A stretch of DNA of 30,738 nt, from NCBI GenBank assembly GCA_964347035.1, contig CAYFXE010000034.1, forward strand, positions 1-30,738, given 5' to 3'. Shown here one piece after another: positions 22,721 through 30,738 of the stretch. This stretch comes from CAYFXE01 sp964347035 (GTDB lineage Bacteria; Acidobacteriota; Aminicenantia; Aminicenantales; Aminicenantaceae). Numbering within the stretch: the stretch's first letter is position 1; the number at the start of each line of letters is the position of its first letter. The notes under the pieces are model-generated. The model saw only the letters and a program-made list of their open reading frames with translations, searched no databases and was not told the DNA's origin. The position numbers and the translations under genes are program-made.

Positions 22721-24145
22721 GTGAAAGTTGATTTTGTTATAAAGGGCAGTATGCGGCTTGAGTTTCTCCTTTCTCTCCTTCTCTATTTCCTAATTCTTAT
22801 CCTCGCCTGTCTTTTCTTTATCAGAAAGATAAAAAACTTAGAGGATTTCTTCCTTGCCTCCCGGAGACTTCCATTAGTTTTAGTCTATTCATCACTCGTC
22901 GCTTCTTGGTTTGGGGCCACTTCGATCCTTGTCTCCACGGATGAAGCTTACTACGAGGGCGTGAGCGCTGTGTGGGTGATCGGAATTCCCGCCATTCTCA
23001 CTGTTTTGGTGTTCGGTTTTCTTCTCGCGCGGCCGATTCGCCGCCTTCCCATCGTTAGCTTACCAGACCTTGTGGAGATGCGTTACAGTCCTCTTGTCCG
23101 CCATCTGGCTTCTGTTTTGATCATCTGGTATATGATCCTTCTTGCATCATCTCAGATGGTGGCCATCGGAAATTTCTTGAAGTCTCTCCTCGGGACTTCC
23201 TACCTGAATAGCCTGTTACTCGGAGCTGGCGTTGTCCTCCTTTACTCTGTTTTTGGCGGTTTTTTCTCCGTGGCTCTCACCGATGGGCTGCAGTTCTTGC
23301 TCCTGGCTGGAGGCATTTTGAGCCTGTTCTTTTTCCTCTCTACAACATCTTCTCTAGGGGAGGCATCTCTTCTCACCTCGCAAGCAGGCCAAACTCATTT
23401 CTTCCAATTTTTTCATAATTTTAAGACGAACATCCTGATCCTGCTCTCCTTTACCTTTGCCTGGACGATTTCCCCGATTGTTTGGCAGAGAATTCAGGCC
23501 TCCCGAGATGAGGGGCAAGCACGAAAAGCCTTATTTTTATCCTCTGGAACTTTCATCATCCTGTACGGACTCCTGGTTCTTATCGGGATGCTTTGCCTCC
23601 CTCTCTTCTTGTCACGCAAGTTGGAAGGTCCTCTCCTTTCGGAAATCATATCGTCAAAGACCGGACTGTTTTTGAGCAGCCTATTGTTTGTGGCCATCGT
23701 GGCGGCGATCATGTCCACCATGGATACAGCTATTAACACCGGGGCCTTGTCCCTGACAAGGGATGTCTATCAGCAAATCTTTTCTTCTTCCCAGAGGAGA
23801 ATTGTTTTAGCAAGTCGCCTCTCCACACTCGTTATCGGAGCCTTGGCTTTTCTCGTGGCCACCCGCTTCCAGAGCATCCTTAAAATGTTGGGACTTTCCT
23901 CTGAAATCATGGCTGAAGGTCTGTTTATTCCCGGAATAGCCATGATTTTTCTCAAGAAAAAGCTTCCCACGGCTGGCCTCCTGAGCCTTGTTTTGGGAGG
24001 AGGATTTTCCTTCATCATCTTCTTGGGCGAAGTAGATATTTTGCCCTTCCGACTGGTCTCCTGGCCCTTTTCGGTTCCTTATGGGGTGGCCTTATGTGCT
24101 ATGGGCTTTACTATCGGAATGGTTATTGATAGGAATAAAAAATGA
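22721..24145 (+). CDS. SSS-family sodium/solute symporter
   Basis: This inner-membrane transporter of the sodium:solute symporter family has 474 residues and about 13 hydrophobic helices. Family features are KIKNLEDFFLASRRLP after the first helix, SSLVASWFGATSILVSTDEAYYEGVSAVWV, the GGFFSVALTDGLQF segment, and AAIMSTMDTAINTGALSLTRDVYQ in the region of the second sodium site. GTG 22721 has AAGG/ATAGG eight bases upstream. ATG 22751 is an alternative start that would give MRLEFLLSLLLYF. The solute cannot be predicted. It is divergent from lolA and followed by an acyltransferase gene after 57 bases. Confidence 0.88.
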   Translation: MKVDFVIKGSMRLEFLLSLLLYFLILILACLFFIRKIKNLEDFFLASRRLPLVLVYSSLVASWFGATSILVSTDEAYYEGVSAVWVIGIPAILTVLVFGFLLARPIRRLPIVSLPDLVEMRYSPLVRHLASVLIIWYMILLASSQMVAIGNFLKSLLGTSYLNSLLLGAGVVLLYSVFGGFFSVALTDGLQFLLLAGGILSLFFFLSTTSSLGEASLLTSQAGQTHFFQFFHNFKTNILILLSFTFAWTISPIVWQRIQASRDEGQARKALFLSSGTFIILYGLLVLIGMLCLPLFLSRKLEGPLLSEIISSKTGLFLSSLLFVAIVAAIMSTMDTAINTGALSLTRDVYQQIFSSSQRRIVLASRLSTLVIGALAFLVATRFQSILKMLGLSSEIMAEGLFIPGIAMIFLKKKLPTAGLLSLVLGGGFSFIIFLGEVDILPFRLVSWPFSVPYGVALCAMGFTIGMVIDRNKK

Positions 24146-24202
24146 TTTTTCGTCATCCTGCCCTCTTTACGCTCTCCTCTTATTCGTATATCATTTATAG
24201 CA

Positions 24203-24856
24203 ATGTTTCTTCTTGATAAAATCCGTTGGTTTCTCATCGGGTTTTTTGGAAAAATCATTCTCTGGATCTGGGCCAAGTCCTCCAGGATGAACATCCTGGG
24301 TGAAGAGGAATATCTAAAACTGAGGAAAGAGGGGAAGCCAGTCGTCATTCTTGTCTGGCACGGCCGGATATTCTTGGTCCCCTATTTTTTTCGCAGAAGA
24401 GGAGTGGCTCCATTGGTGAGCCCCAGCAGGGATGGAGAAATCGTTTCGCGGATTATGTCCAGGTGGGGATACCGCATCATCAGAGGATCGAGTTCTCATG
24501 TGATCATAAAAGCCTGGAACAGGATGAAACGCGAACTTCAAGAAGGGGGAGAGGTGATCATCGTGCCGGATGGTCCAAGAGGTCCCAATCGAAAAATGAA
24601 GATTGGAGGGCTGAAGCTGGCTCAGGAGACCGGGGCTTTTCTTGTTCCTTTTACTTTCTCATCTTCAAAGAAGAAAAAGTTGAAAAGTTGGGATCAATTT
24701 CTGATGTTTCCTCCTTTTTCCAAAGTTGTGGCTGTTCTCGGCCAACCCATCTTCCTAAACTCCAACCTTAGCGAGGATGAACTGCAACGGGAAAGGCAGA
24801 GAATCGAAGAAGTCATGATCGAAATGGATAGAACCGCCGACAAATACTTCGGTTGA
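24203..24856 (+). CDS. DUF374 / lysophospholipid acyltransferase family protein
   Basis: This 217-residue protein has an N-terminal membrane-associated helix (IRWFLIGFFGKIILWIWAKS) and the conserved blocks of the DUF374 branch of acyltransferases: VWHGRIFLVPY with His53, LVSPSRDGEIVSRI with Asp77 and Glu79, RGSSSHV, and IVPDGPRGPNRKMKIGGLKLAQETGA. The His/Asp arrangement corresponds to the HxxxxD acyltransferase motif in altered form. Members near lipid A genes are thought to act on envelope lipids. The substrate here is unknown. The ribosome site is weak. It probably shares a transcript with the symporter gene and lies close to the convergent lectin-like gene. Confidence 0.8.
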   Translation: MFLLDKIRWFLIGFFGKIILWIWAKSSRMNILGEEEYLKLRKEGKPVVILVWHGRIFLVPYFFRRRGVAPLVSPSRDGEIVSRIMSRWGYRIIRGSSSHVIIKAWNRMKRELQEGGEVIIVPDGPRGPNRKMKIGGLKLAQETGAFLVPFTFSSSKKKKLKSWDQFLMFPPFSKVVAVLGQPIFLNSNLSEDELQRERQRIEEVMIEMDRTADKYFG

Positions 24857-24891
24857 TCTTATAAAGAAAAAAAGATTAACCCCCTGCTTGC

Positions 24892-26034
24892 TCACTGCCA
24901 AAACATTTTTGCGAAAACTCCCCAATATATATCATCTTGTCCTTTGCAGCTCCAGGTTATGACAAACTTTCCTTTCTCGTCCATATCGACTGCTGGATGC
25001 CACTGCTCATCCTGGGTGTATGTATTCACTTGAAATTCAACGCCGATAGGCTGTCCTTTGTTGTTAAATCTCTGAGCAAATATTCCTTCCTTTGAACCGT
25101 CTTGTTCCTGGCTTTCCCATGTAATGATAAAATTTCCTTTCTTATCCATCGCAATATCAACTATGTATTGGTAATTATTTGTATAGGTATTCACCTGAAA
25201 TTCGTCGCCAAGTGCCTTTCCTTTTTTAGTAAACCTCCGAGCAAAAATGCCGAATCCTGAACCGTCTGGTCCATGGCTCTGCCATGCGATAACGAAATTT
25301 CCTTTCTTATCCATCGCAATCGCAGGATATACTTGGGTATAAACAGTATGAGTATTGACTTGAAATTCTTTGCCCACGGGTTTCCCTTTTTTATTATACC
25401 TCCGAGCAAAAATGCCGAATGAGTCCCCATCCTGACCGTCACTCGTCCAGGTTATGACAAAGTTTCCTCTGATATCCATTGCGACATCAGGATATTGCTG
25501 GAGACTAGTCGTGTACGTATTGACTTGAAATTCTTTGCCGATACGTTTCCCTTTATTGTTATACCTTTGGGCAAAAATTCCGTAAGATGAACCGTCTTGT
25601 CCATGGCTTTGCCAAGTGATAACAAAATTTCCTTTCTTGTCCATCGCAACAGCGGACCATTTTTGCCACAAGTTAGTATACGTATTGACTTGAAATTCTT
25701 TGCCTACAGGTTTTCCTTTATTGTTAAACCTTTGGGCAAAAATTCCCAAAGATGAACCATCTTGTCCATTACTCTCCCAGGTTATGACAAAATTCCCTTT
25801 TTCATCCATCGCAATGTCAGAAAAAGATTGGTCATTTATGGTATATGTATTGACTTGAAATTCTTTGCCTACAGCTTGTCCTTGACTGTTAAACCTTTGG
25901 GCAAATATTCCGTATGATGAACCGTCCTGTCCATCACTCCGCCAAGTGATAACAAAATTTCCATTCTTATCCATTGCAATCGCAGGTTCCCACTGGGTAC
26001 CAGGAGTATACGTATTCACTTGAAATTCCTCACC
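24892..26034 (-). repeat. Seven tandem 165-base coding repeats
   Basis: The C-terminal part of the lectin-like gene consists of seven direct repeats of about 165 bases (55 codons). On the plus strand they recur as ACTTGAAATTC followed by TTT/TTG-rich units, with CCATCGCAA and AAATTTCCTTT repeating. Copies differ mostly at the residues just after EFQVNTYT, so the frames are kept and recombination between units is plausible. Confidence 0.8.
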
Positions 26035-26496
26035 CTCAGTCATAGCGATTTTTTCAACGACACCCCTATAACGCTCATAGTTTTCCGGTACATCATTCCA
26101 ATAATTTCCATATCCGCTCCAACCCCAGTTCATAACAGCGGCGTCTTCACCCAATAAGTCATCTGGTGCACCAGGAGCCCAGTTTGTATATGTAACGGGT
26201 CCTCCACGGCTCCACTCCCATTTACCTTCTTTCTCTCTATCATTAAAACCAATCCAAAAGTATTCATATTCACCAAATACTTCTTTAATCCATAATTCCT
26301 CTTCCCGACTATTGAGAATCACAAGATGCCCTCCCCATTCTATGGCTTGGGCTTCGGCCTCCACCCAATTCAGTGGTTCTGTTAATCTGTAATAATGGTT
26401 GTTTGATGGGTTTTTTATCCAGCCATCTTCCCCAGCAAAAATTGCAACTGTTAACATCACTGATAATAATAATCCAATCAAAAATAGCTTTTTCAT
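24892..26496 (-). CDS. Secreted C-type-lectin protein with seven 55-residue repeats
   Basis: The ATG at 26496 has GGGAGG five to ten bases upstream and gives a signal peptide (MKKLFLIGLLLSVMLTVAIF), for 534 residues. A C-type lectin-like domain (about 20-145) contains NHYYRLTEPLNWVEAEAQA, GGHLVILNSREEELW, FWIGFNDREKEGKWEWSRG and GNYWNDVP, the usual hallmarks. It has few Cys, so disulfides are not conserved. Seven repeats follow, each beginning EFQVNTYT and containing AMDKKGNFVITW, GQDGSS and GIFAQRFNNKGK, probably strands of a beta-propeller or similar repeat domain. Repeats 2-7 are nearly identical in places. It probably acts at the cell surface or is secreted and may bind glycans. Confidence 0.8.
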   Translation of the reverse strand: MKKLFLIGLLLSVMLTVAIFAGEDGWIKNPSNNHYYRLTEPLNWVEAEAQAIEWGGHLVILNSREEELWIKEVFGEYEYFWIGFNDREKEGKWEWSRGGPVTYTNWAPGAPDDLLGEDAAVMNWGWSGYGNYWNDVPENYERYRGVVEKIAMTEGEEFQVNTYTPGTQWEPAIAMDKNGNFVITWRSDGQDGSSYGIFAQRFNSQGQAVGKEFQVNTYTINDQSFSDIAMDEKGNFVITWESNGQDGSSLGIFAQRFNNKGKPVGKEFQVNTYTNLWQKWSAVAMDKKGNFVITWQSHGQDGSSYGIFAQRYNNKGKRIGKEFQVNTYTTSLQQYPDVAMDIRGNFVITWTSDGQDGDSFGIFARRYNKKGKPVGKEFQVNTHTVYTQVYPAIAMDKKGNFVIAWQSHGPDGSGFGIFARRFTKKGKALGDEFQVNTYTNNYQYIVDIAMDKKGNFIITWESQEQDGSKEGIFAQRFNNKGQPIGVEFQVNTYTQDEQWHPAVDMDEKGKFVITWSCKGQDDIYWGVFAKMFWQ

Positions 26497-26764
26497 TTGA
26501 CCTCCCAGGTACATCCCTAGATTAATAACCATTAATCCAGCAGATTATCTTTTTGTTGAACAGTTCATTTTCCTCAACCTGAGGATTATGACTATTTTTT
26601 CCCTGACTTCATATTTCCCTCAGGTTAATATGACTTGACTTATATCACATAGACAAGCAGGATTCAATCAGAAAGGGTACTTCAGCTCGGTGTCAGGCAT
26701 TTTTATTCGATTGTCCTTGTCTGAGATTTGTGTTATAAATACTGGCAAAAAAAAGGAGAGTGCA
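26497..26764. other. Gap between divergent lectin-like and helical-repeat genes
   Basis: This stretch of about 268 bases must hold both divergent promoters. AACCTGAGG (26576-26584) and its exact reverse complement CCTCAGGTT (26618-26626) form an inverted repeat with a 33-base spacer, a possible operator. No coding sequence was recognised, apart from an in-frame upstream extension of the helical-repeat gene that lacks a ribosome site. Confidence 0.35.
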
Positions 26765-27523
26765 ATGCGGGTCAAATTTGTCATCGGTCTTTTCATTTGC
26801 CTGTGTTTTTCCCTAACTCTTTTTTCCCAGGAATCCGAGGAATTAATTGCTCAGGCAGATGAGCTTTACAACCAAATGAAGGATATGGCCACAGCCAAAG
26901 CCGCCCTGGAAAAATACAGGCAGGCCTTGACGAGCGCGGAGAATAAGTATGAGGCTTACTGGAAAATAGCCAGAATCTTGTATTTTATCGGTGCTCATAC
27001 AGAAAAAAAGAAGGAAAAGAAAACCATTTTCTCCCAAGGTATCTATAACGCCAAAAAAGCCGTGGCCTTGGAGCCCGAAAAACCTGACGGGTACTACTGG
27101 CTTGGTGTCAATTATGGGGTTTACGGAGAGGCGAGAGGAGTGCTGAAGAGTCTATTCCTGGTCGATGACATCAAGGAGGCCATGAACAAGGTGATTGAAC
27201 TCGACCGTTCCTACGAAGACGGAGGTCCAGACAGAGTGATGGGGCGAGTTTATTTCAAGCTCCCCGGATTTGCGGGAGGAAATAAAGACAAGTCTCTTGA
27301 GCACCTGAAGAAATCACTTGAATACGGTCCCGAGGACGCTCTCACCCGTGTTTATCTCGCCGATACCTTACTGAAGCACAAAGAAATAGAAAAGGCCAGA
27401 GAAGAGCTAGAGTATGTGTTGAACATGGAAGATGATCTCCGCTGGATTCTCGACATCGCTCGGAGTAAAAAAGAAGCAGAAGAGCTGCTCAAGGACAAGA
27501 AGTTCCGGAAAAAAAAGAAATAA
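26765..27523 (+). CDS. Secreted TPR-like helical repeat protein
   Basis: The ATG at 26765 follows AAGGAGAG and gives a 252-residue product with a signal peptide (MRVKFVIGLFICLCFSLTLFSQ). The mature protein is all-helical with TPR-like pairs: ELIAQADELYNQMKDMATAKAALEKYRQAL, EAYWKIARILYFIGAHTEKKKEK, AKKAVALEPEKPDGYYWLGVNYG, then RVMGRVYFKLPGFAGGNKDKSLEHLKKSLEYGPEDALTRVYLADTLL. The last segment resembles the C-terminal part of TRAP-like or microtubule-regulator-type TPR proteins found in many bacteria. A Lys-rich tail ends it. Function is unknown; the periplasmic place is inferred from the signal peptide. Confidence 0.75.
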   Translation: MRVKFVIGLFICLCFSLTLFSQESEELIAQADELYNQMKDMATAKAALEKYRQALTSAENKYEAYWKIARILYFIGAHTEKKKEKKTIFSQGIYNAKKAVALEPEKPDGYYWLGVNYGVYGEARGVLKSLFLVDDIKEAMNKVIELDRSYEDGGPDRVMGRVYFKLPGFAGGNKDKSLEHLKKSLEYGPEDALTRVYLADTLLKHKEIEKAREELEYVLNMEDDLRWILDIARSKKEAEELLKDKKFRKKKK

Positions 27524-27629
27524 AAGACGTCACTCGTCAGGCTCTCTCAATCTTTGTAGACCTGTCCTTCCATTTTAATCGAGTTTAGTTTCGAGGGCCT
27601 GATCTTCAGTCTGGCCTGTTTCTTAGAGG

Positions 27630-28652
27630 ATGATACACGATAAAGTGTTGCCAATAAGAAAAGCTTTTGGCTGGATTTTATGCATCTTCCTCATTGTTTT
27701 GAGCGCTGATGCCTTGCCCCTCAGTTTCAAGATCACAGGAGGAATCGGCTGGCTGGATGGGGGAGATTTAAACAAAAACATCCAAGGCTGGAAGCGTTAT
27801 TTTAGTGATCGCAACATCTCTCCTTATACCTTTAGCTTTGATGTGGAGGAAATACACCGGTCATGGGAAGGGGGAATAGAAATCACCTATTCTATCTCCT
27901 CTCGATGGAGGATCGGTTTTGGATTGGATGTCCTGCAGGGGAATACAAAAGGGACGATGTCTTCCAGCGTGGAGTTGGAGGAGGATTATTTTCGCTCAGC
28001 CGATGATTTCGGGACGATTTTTCTAATAGAAAATCGAGATCAGAGTCCTGAGTACCGTCTTCGCGCCATCCCGGTTATCCTCACTTTTTATCATGCTATA
28101 CCATTTTCGAATAAGGGAAATGTATTCCTCGGGATGGGAGGAGGCTATTATTTTGGCCGATTGGATTATCAAGAGAATTACCAATACGACTCAGATTACA
28201 GGGATGATAATATCCTTTCGGGTTCTATTTTCCGGTACATCGACCAGTATTCTTCCTCAGGGGATTATACCGAGGAGAGCCGCACCGGTGCTCTCGGACT
28301 TCACGGCCTGGCTGGTCTGGAATGGAAAGTTTCTGAAAGATTCTATCTTGTTTTCGAAGTCATCGGAAGATGGGTGGATTTCTCGGATTGGGCTGGAGAT
28401 AAAACGGATAGTTACTCTTGGGATCAGACTTGGGGTTTCTGGGGTACTGATAGGGATCTGGGCTTCGAAGAGGAATCAACTGGGGGTAGACTCTGGATGG
28501 TTGATTATCAGGATGAACTAACCGGTAAATCCTACCCTCGGTTCGTGTTTTCTGAAGAAGAACCCCGCTTGGCTTCATACCAGAAAGTCAGCCCAGCCAA
28601 AATCAATTGGAATGGTTTGTCCTTCCGGATTGGGATAAAGATCGGCCTTTAA
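27630..28652 (+). CDS. Outer-membrane beta-barrel-like protein
   Basis: This 340-residue protein has an N-terminal signal peptide (KAFGWILCIFLIVLSADALP). The remainder is rich in Tyr, Trp, Gly and alternating hydrophobic/polar strands, typical of a beta-barrel: LSFKITGGIGWLDGG, GIEITYSISSRWRIGFGLDV, NVFLGMGGGYYFGRLDYQ, GLAGLEWKVSERFYLVFEVIGRW, and the C-terminal LSFRIGIKIGL. The end carries an aromatic/hydrophobic last strand but ends in Leu rather than Phe. AGAGG touches the ATG, so the exact start is uncertain. I assign no function. It sits next to a convergent secreted protease. Confidence 0.65.
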   Translation: MIHDKVLPIRKAFGWILCIFLIVLSADALPLSFKITGGIGWLDGGDLNKNIQGWKRYFSDRNISPYTFSFDVEEIHRSWEGGIEITYSISSRWRIGFGLDVLQGNTKGTMSSSVELEEDYFRSADDFGTIFLIENRDQSPEYRLRAIPVILTFYHAIPFSNKGNVFLGMGGGYYFGRLDYQENYQYDSDYRDDNILSGSIFRYIDQYSSSGDYTEESRTGALGLHGLAGLEWKVSERFYLVFEVIGRWVDFSDWAGDKTDSYSWDQTWGFWGTDRDLGFEEESTGGRLWMVDYQDELTGKSYPRFVFSEEEPRLASYQKVSPAKINWNGLSFRIGIKIGL

Positions 28653-28689
28653 AGGGAAGACTGATTCTGGTGAGGATGCCTCTGCGTTC

Positions 28690-30567
28690 TCATCGAGAGA
28701 TGGGAATTCTTAGTGAATCATACAGGGTTAGGCTGTTTGGCCCTTCGACTTTAAGCCGTAAGACGAGGTGATGTCTGAAGAAAGAGGCTGGTATTCGGAC
28801 GACAAAAGGCTCTGATGAGGTCAAAGTGGTGGCTGGAGGAAGAGAGGGAAAAACGACTTCCGATTGGACAATCACAATTTCAGGGTGGGTAGAACTCAAT
28901 TCCGCCCTCAAGAGGAGAGCCGAGATCTGAGTGTTGTTTTCAAGAGCAACTTCAATCTCGATGGTCTCACCAATTTCCACTATTCCGTTTCCGTTTCCAG
29001 AACTTAGTCCGTCAGCGTCGTCATCAACAGTAAAGGTGTGAAGCTGGGGCAGAGCCGTCTCCAAACCAGCAGCCGCAAAGGCATTGATAATTCCCCAGCC
29101 ATAGTCGTTATCCGGATTTTGTGAGCGGTCGGCGGTGCTGAGAAGGGCTGAGCGGACCTGAGCCGGTGTCCAGCCTCGATGGATTTCTAAAAGAAGGGCG
29201 GCCACACCACTCACCAGAGGCGCGGAAAAAGAGGTCCCCGAGCCTTCCATATACTGGTCATTCCCATCAAGCGAATTGCCAGCTAACCAATTGTCGACTC
29301 CACGGGCACAGACTTCGGGCTTGATCCTTCCGTCTGCGCTAGGGCCGGGAGAGCTGAAAGAGGCCAGGAGACCAGAGTCATCCACGGCTCCGGCGGCGAT
29401 GACGTCGAAGCCATCCGAGGGCGCGATGAGATGACCCCATGGGTTGTTGCGCTCATTACCGACCGAGTTGACGACGACAACTCCGAGGCTCGCTGCTCGG
29501 TTGGCCGCTCTGGTCGTCACGGCTGTTTGGCCATCCATATCTTCGAATGAATACCAGTCCGTATAGCCCAGGGAGGAAGAGACAACCTCTGCCCCCAAGC
29601 GTTCCGCCCATTCGATCCCGGCTACCCAGTAATCTTCTTCTATAGGCATTTCGAAACGGGTCGTCTCTGTCTTTGCCAGCAAAAAATCGGCTCCGTAGGC
29701 AGGCCCCACAAGCTCTCCAGGTTTGTATCCTCCGAGCACCGACCATGTTCCAGTCCCATGAGAGTCGGTATAGTCGTCCGGGTTGAAAAGATCCTGGGCC
29801 ACGTCGTTATCGTTGTTGACAAAATCCCATTCATCGATGATGTTGACGTGCTGGAAGACTTCGTGAGATTTCCGGAAGCCCGTATCCATAAGACACACAC
29901 GAACACCCTTCCCGCTGTATCCCAGACGATGCAGCGGCGGGACATTGATCTGGGCAAGCTGAAGATAAGAAGGGCCATAGTTGATATGAATTGTGTTTTC
30001 TTCCTCTTGGGTGAGTCTTGTTTCGGGGCGCGAAATCCGATCTTCCCTCCGGAAGGAAAGGACAAGATCAATCTTATGGATGCAGTCGAGTCTGGACAAA
30101 GAGGAAATCTGTGGAGTTGCCGTCTCAACACTTAGGGCATTGAGCCAACGAGACGTGGTTCTGACCCGTTTAACCAGGGGAGCAATTTTCTGTATATAAG
30201 GAGGGAAGAGGGGAAGGTCTTGGACATCCACGAGATTTTTTTTGGAGCGCACCTTCCGACGCCGCCACAAGCAATGCTCATCGAGACTCTGACGAATTTT
30301 GTTAAGGTTTTTCTTTAGTGATTCTCGAGAAGAAATACCCTTGTCGGCAAAGTAGATCCACACTTTTAATAGTTTATCCTTTTCTACAGATGCGGACATT
30401 GTGTTTTGCAATCTTTGTGTGATTTTGGGATAAGGTGAAATATCTTGAGAAATGTCAGTCGCCGCCTGTGTTTTAAACGAGGGAAGAGCAGAAGCAACAA
30501 GGATGGATATAACGATAAAAATGAAGACAAAGCCCTTTCTGGATAAATATTGTTTCTTGTTCTTCAT
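28690..30567 (-). CDS. Secreted subtilisin-like serine protease (S8 family)
   Basis: This 625-residue exported protease has a signal peptide at 1-36 and a prodomain at about 60-175 (LLKVWIYFADKG, WLNALSVETA). The S8 catalytic domain runs from about 200 to 510: Asp228 in MDTG, His270 in DSHGTGTWS, oxyanion Asn371 in NSVGNERN, and Ser446 in GTSFSAPLVSG. A C-terminal domain of about 100 residues contains DDDADGLSSGNGNGIVEIGE, which looks like a Ca-binding or Ig-like module. All catalytic residues are present, so it is probably active outside the cytoplasm. The prodomain has a basic cluster (WRRRKVRSKK, 101-110) that might be a processing site. The ribosome site is weak. Confidence 0.92.
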   Translation of the reverse strand: MKNKKQYLSRKGFVFIFIVISILVASALPSFKTQAATDISQDISPYPKITQRLQNTMSASVEKDKLLKVWIYFADKGISSRESLKKNLNKIRQSLDEHCLWRRRKVRSKKNLVDVQDLPLFPPYIQKIAPLVKRVRTTSRWLNALSVETATPQISSLSRLDCIHKIDLVLSFRREDRISRPETRLTQEEENTIHINYGPSYLQLAQINVPPLHRLGYSGKGVRVCLMDTGFRKSHEVFQHVNIIDEWDFVNNDNDVAQDLFNPDDYTDSHGTGTWSVLGGYKPGELVGPAYGADFLLAKTETTRFEMPIEEDYWVAGIEWAERLGAEVVSSSLGYTDWYSFEDMDGQTAVTTRAANRAASLGVVVVNSVGNERNNPWGHLIAPSDGFDVIAAGAVDDSGLLASFSSPGPSADGRIKPEVCARGVDNWLAGNSLDGNDQYMEGSGTSFSAPLVSGVAALLLEIHRGWTPAQVRSALLSTADRSQNPDNDYGWGIINAFAAAGLETALPQLHTFTVDDDADGLSSGNGNGIVEIGETIEIEVALENNTQISALLLRAELSSTHPEIVIVQSEVVFPSLPPATTLTSSEPFVVRIPASFFRHHLVLRLKVEGPNSLTLYDSLRIPISR

Positions 30568-30738
30568 TACCTAAGTCGAAAAAGCTAAATGAGCAGATTC
30601 TTGTTGGAAAGCATCACAAATTCTGTGATTAAGATAGGTCTCTGCATAAACAGAAAAGGTTAGGTTGAGTATTGAGAAAACCGTGAGCAGGGCTGAGCGG
30701 GCATGGTTCCTCTCCCAAAGGGAGAGGAGAGCGAAGCC
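30568..30738. other. Terminal non-coding stretch with short hairpin
   Basis: This region presumably contains the protease promoter (minus strand); no clear boxes were identified. Near the edge CCTCTCCC-AAA-GGGAGAGG (30709-30727) is a perfect hairpin of a kind often repeated in bacterial genomes. No gene was seen. Confidence 0.4.

Noticed and set aside
24892..26034. The 165-base repeats as a CRISPR or non-coding satellite
   Set aside because: Unit length is a multiple of three, the reading frame stays open through all copies, and the protein repeats are conserved.

Overview
The window reads as part of a chromosome contig or scaffold from a Gram-negative bacterium. Evidence for this is LolA, an outer-membrane-barrel-like protein, several lipoproteins and many Sec signal peptides. 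The combination of a zinc-ribbon/Ser-Thr kinase/beta-propeller protein, NEW3- and TPR-type secreted proteins, frequent TTG starts and moderate GC suggests an Acidobacteriota-related lineage, perhaps Candidatus Aminicenantes. That placement comes from gene style only and is not proven. Two runs of exactly ten N (18517-18526 and 18973-18982) show that this is a draft scaffold.

Layout. Bases 1-620 hold the 5' part of an insertion-sequence transposase (minus strand, cut by the window edge) and its tandemly repeated end. Bases 657-2532 are a decaying accessory stretch: a SnoaL-like lipoprotein with an in-frame amber codon, a short NfeD-like protein, a ribbon-helix-helix protein and a VapC/PIN remnant. 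Bases 2754-6519 carry an ABC-2 permease, its ATPase and a secreted NEW3-domain protein, which look like one export or surface-maintenance system. After a small ABM-like gene (6759-7052) comes a large membrane Ser/Thr kinase with a beta-propeller sensor (7180-9951). The tmRNA gene (10148-10497) follows with its own strong promoter. Next is a cell-envelope/GTPase run: amidase, GerMN protein, Der GTPase, TPR lipoprotein and rhomboid protease. The translation operon rplM-rpsI-rpsB-tsf-pyrH-frr (15929-19592) follows.

On the minus strand, lolA precedes a tightly overlapping ECF sigma / zinc-finger anti-sigma / bactofilin-like membrane protein operon (21749-19697). Divergently on the plus strand are an SSS-family symporter and a DUF374 acyltransferase. 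The right end carries a secreted C-type-lectin protein with seven 55-residue repeats, a secreted helical-repeat protein, an outer-membrane-barrel-like protein and a secreted subtilisin-like protease.

Intergenic space is rich in small palindromic repeats of at least three kinds: GGGGTCAG-ended hairpins, ATTCCTGC/GCAGGAAT hairpins, and AACTGAG/GTTACTGA arrays. I see no CRISPR array, rRNA, tRNA or phage module. The best second-look items are the ABC/NEW3 triad, the sigma/anti-sigma/bactofilin operon with a palindrome over the sigma start, a minicistron that appears to couple der translation, the short tmRNA tag, and the artificial gap inside pyrH.
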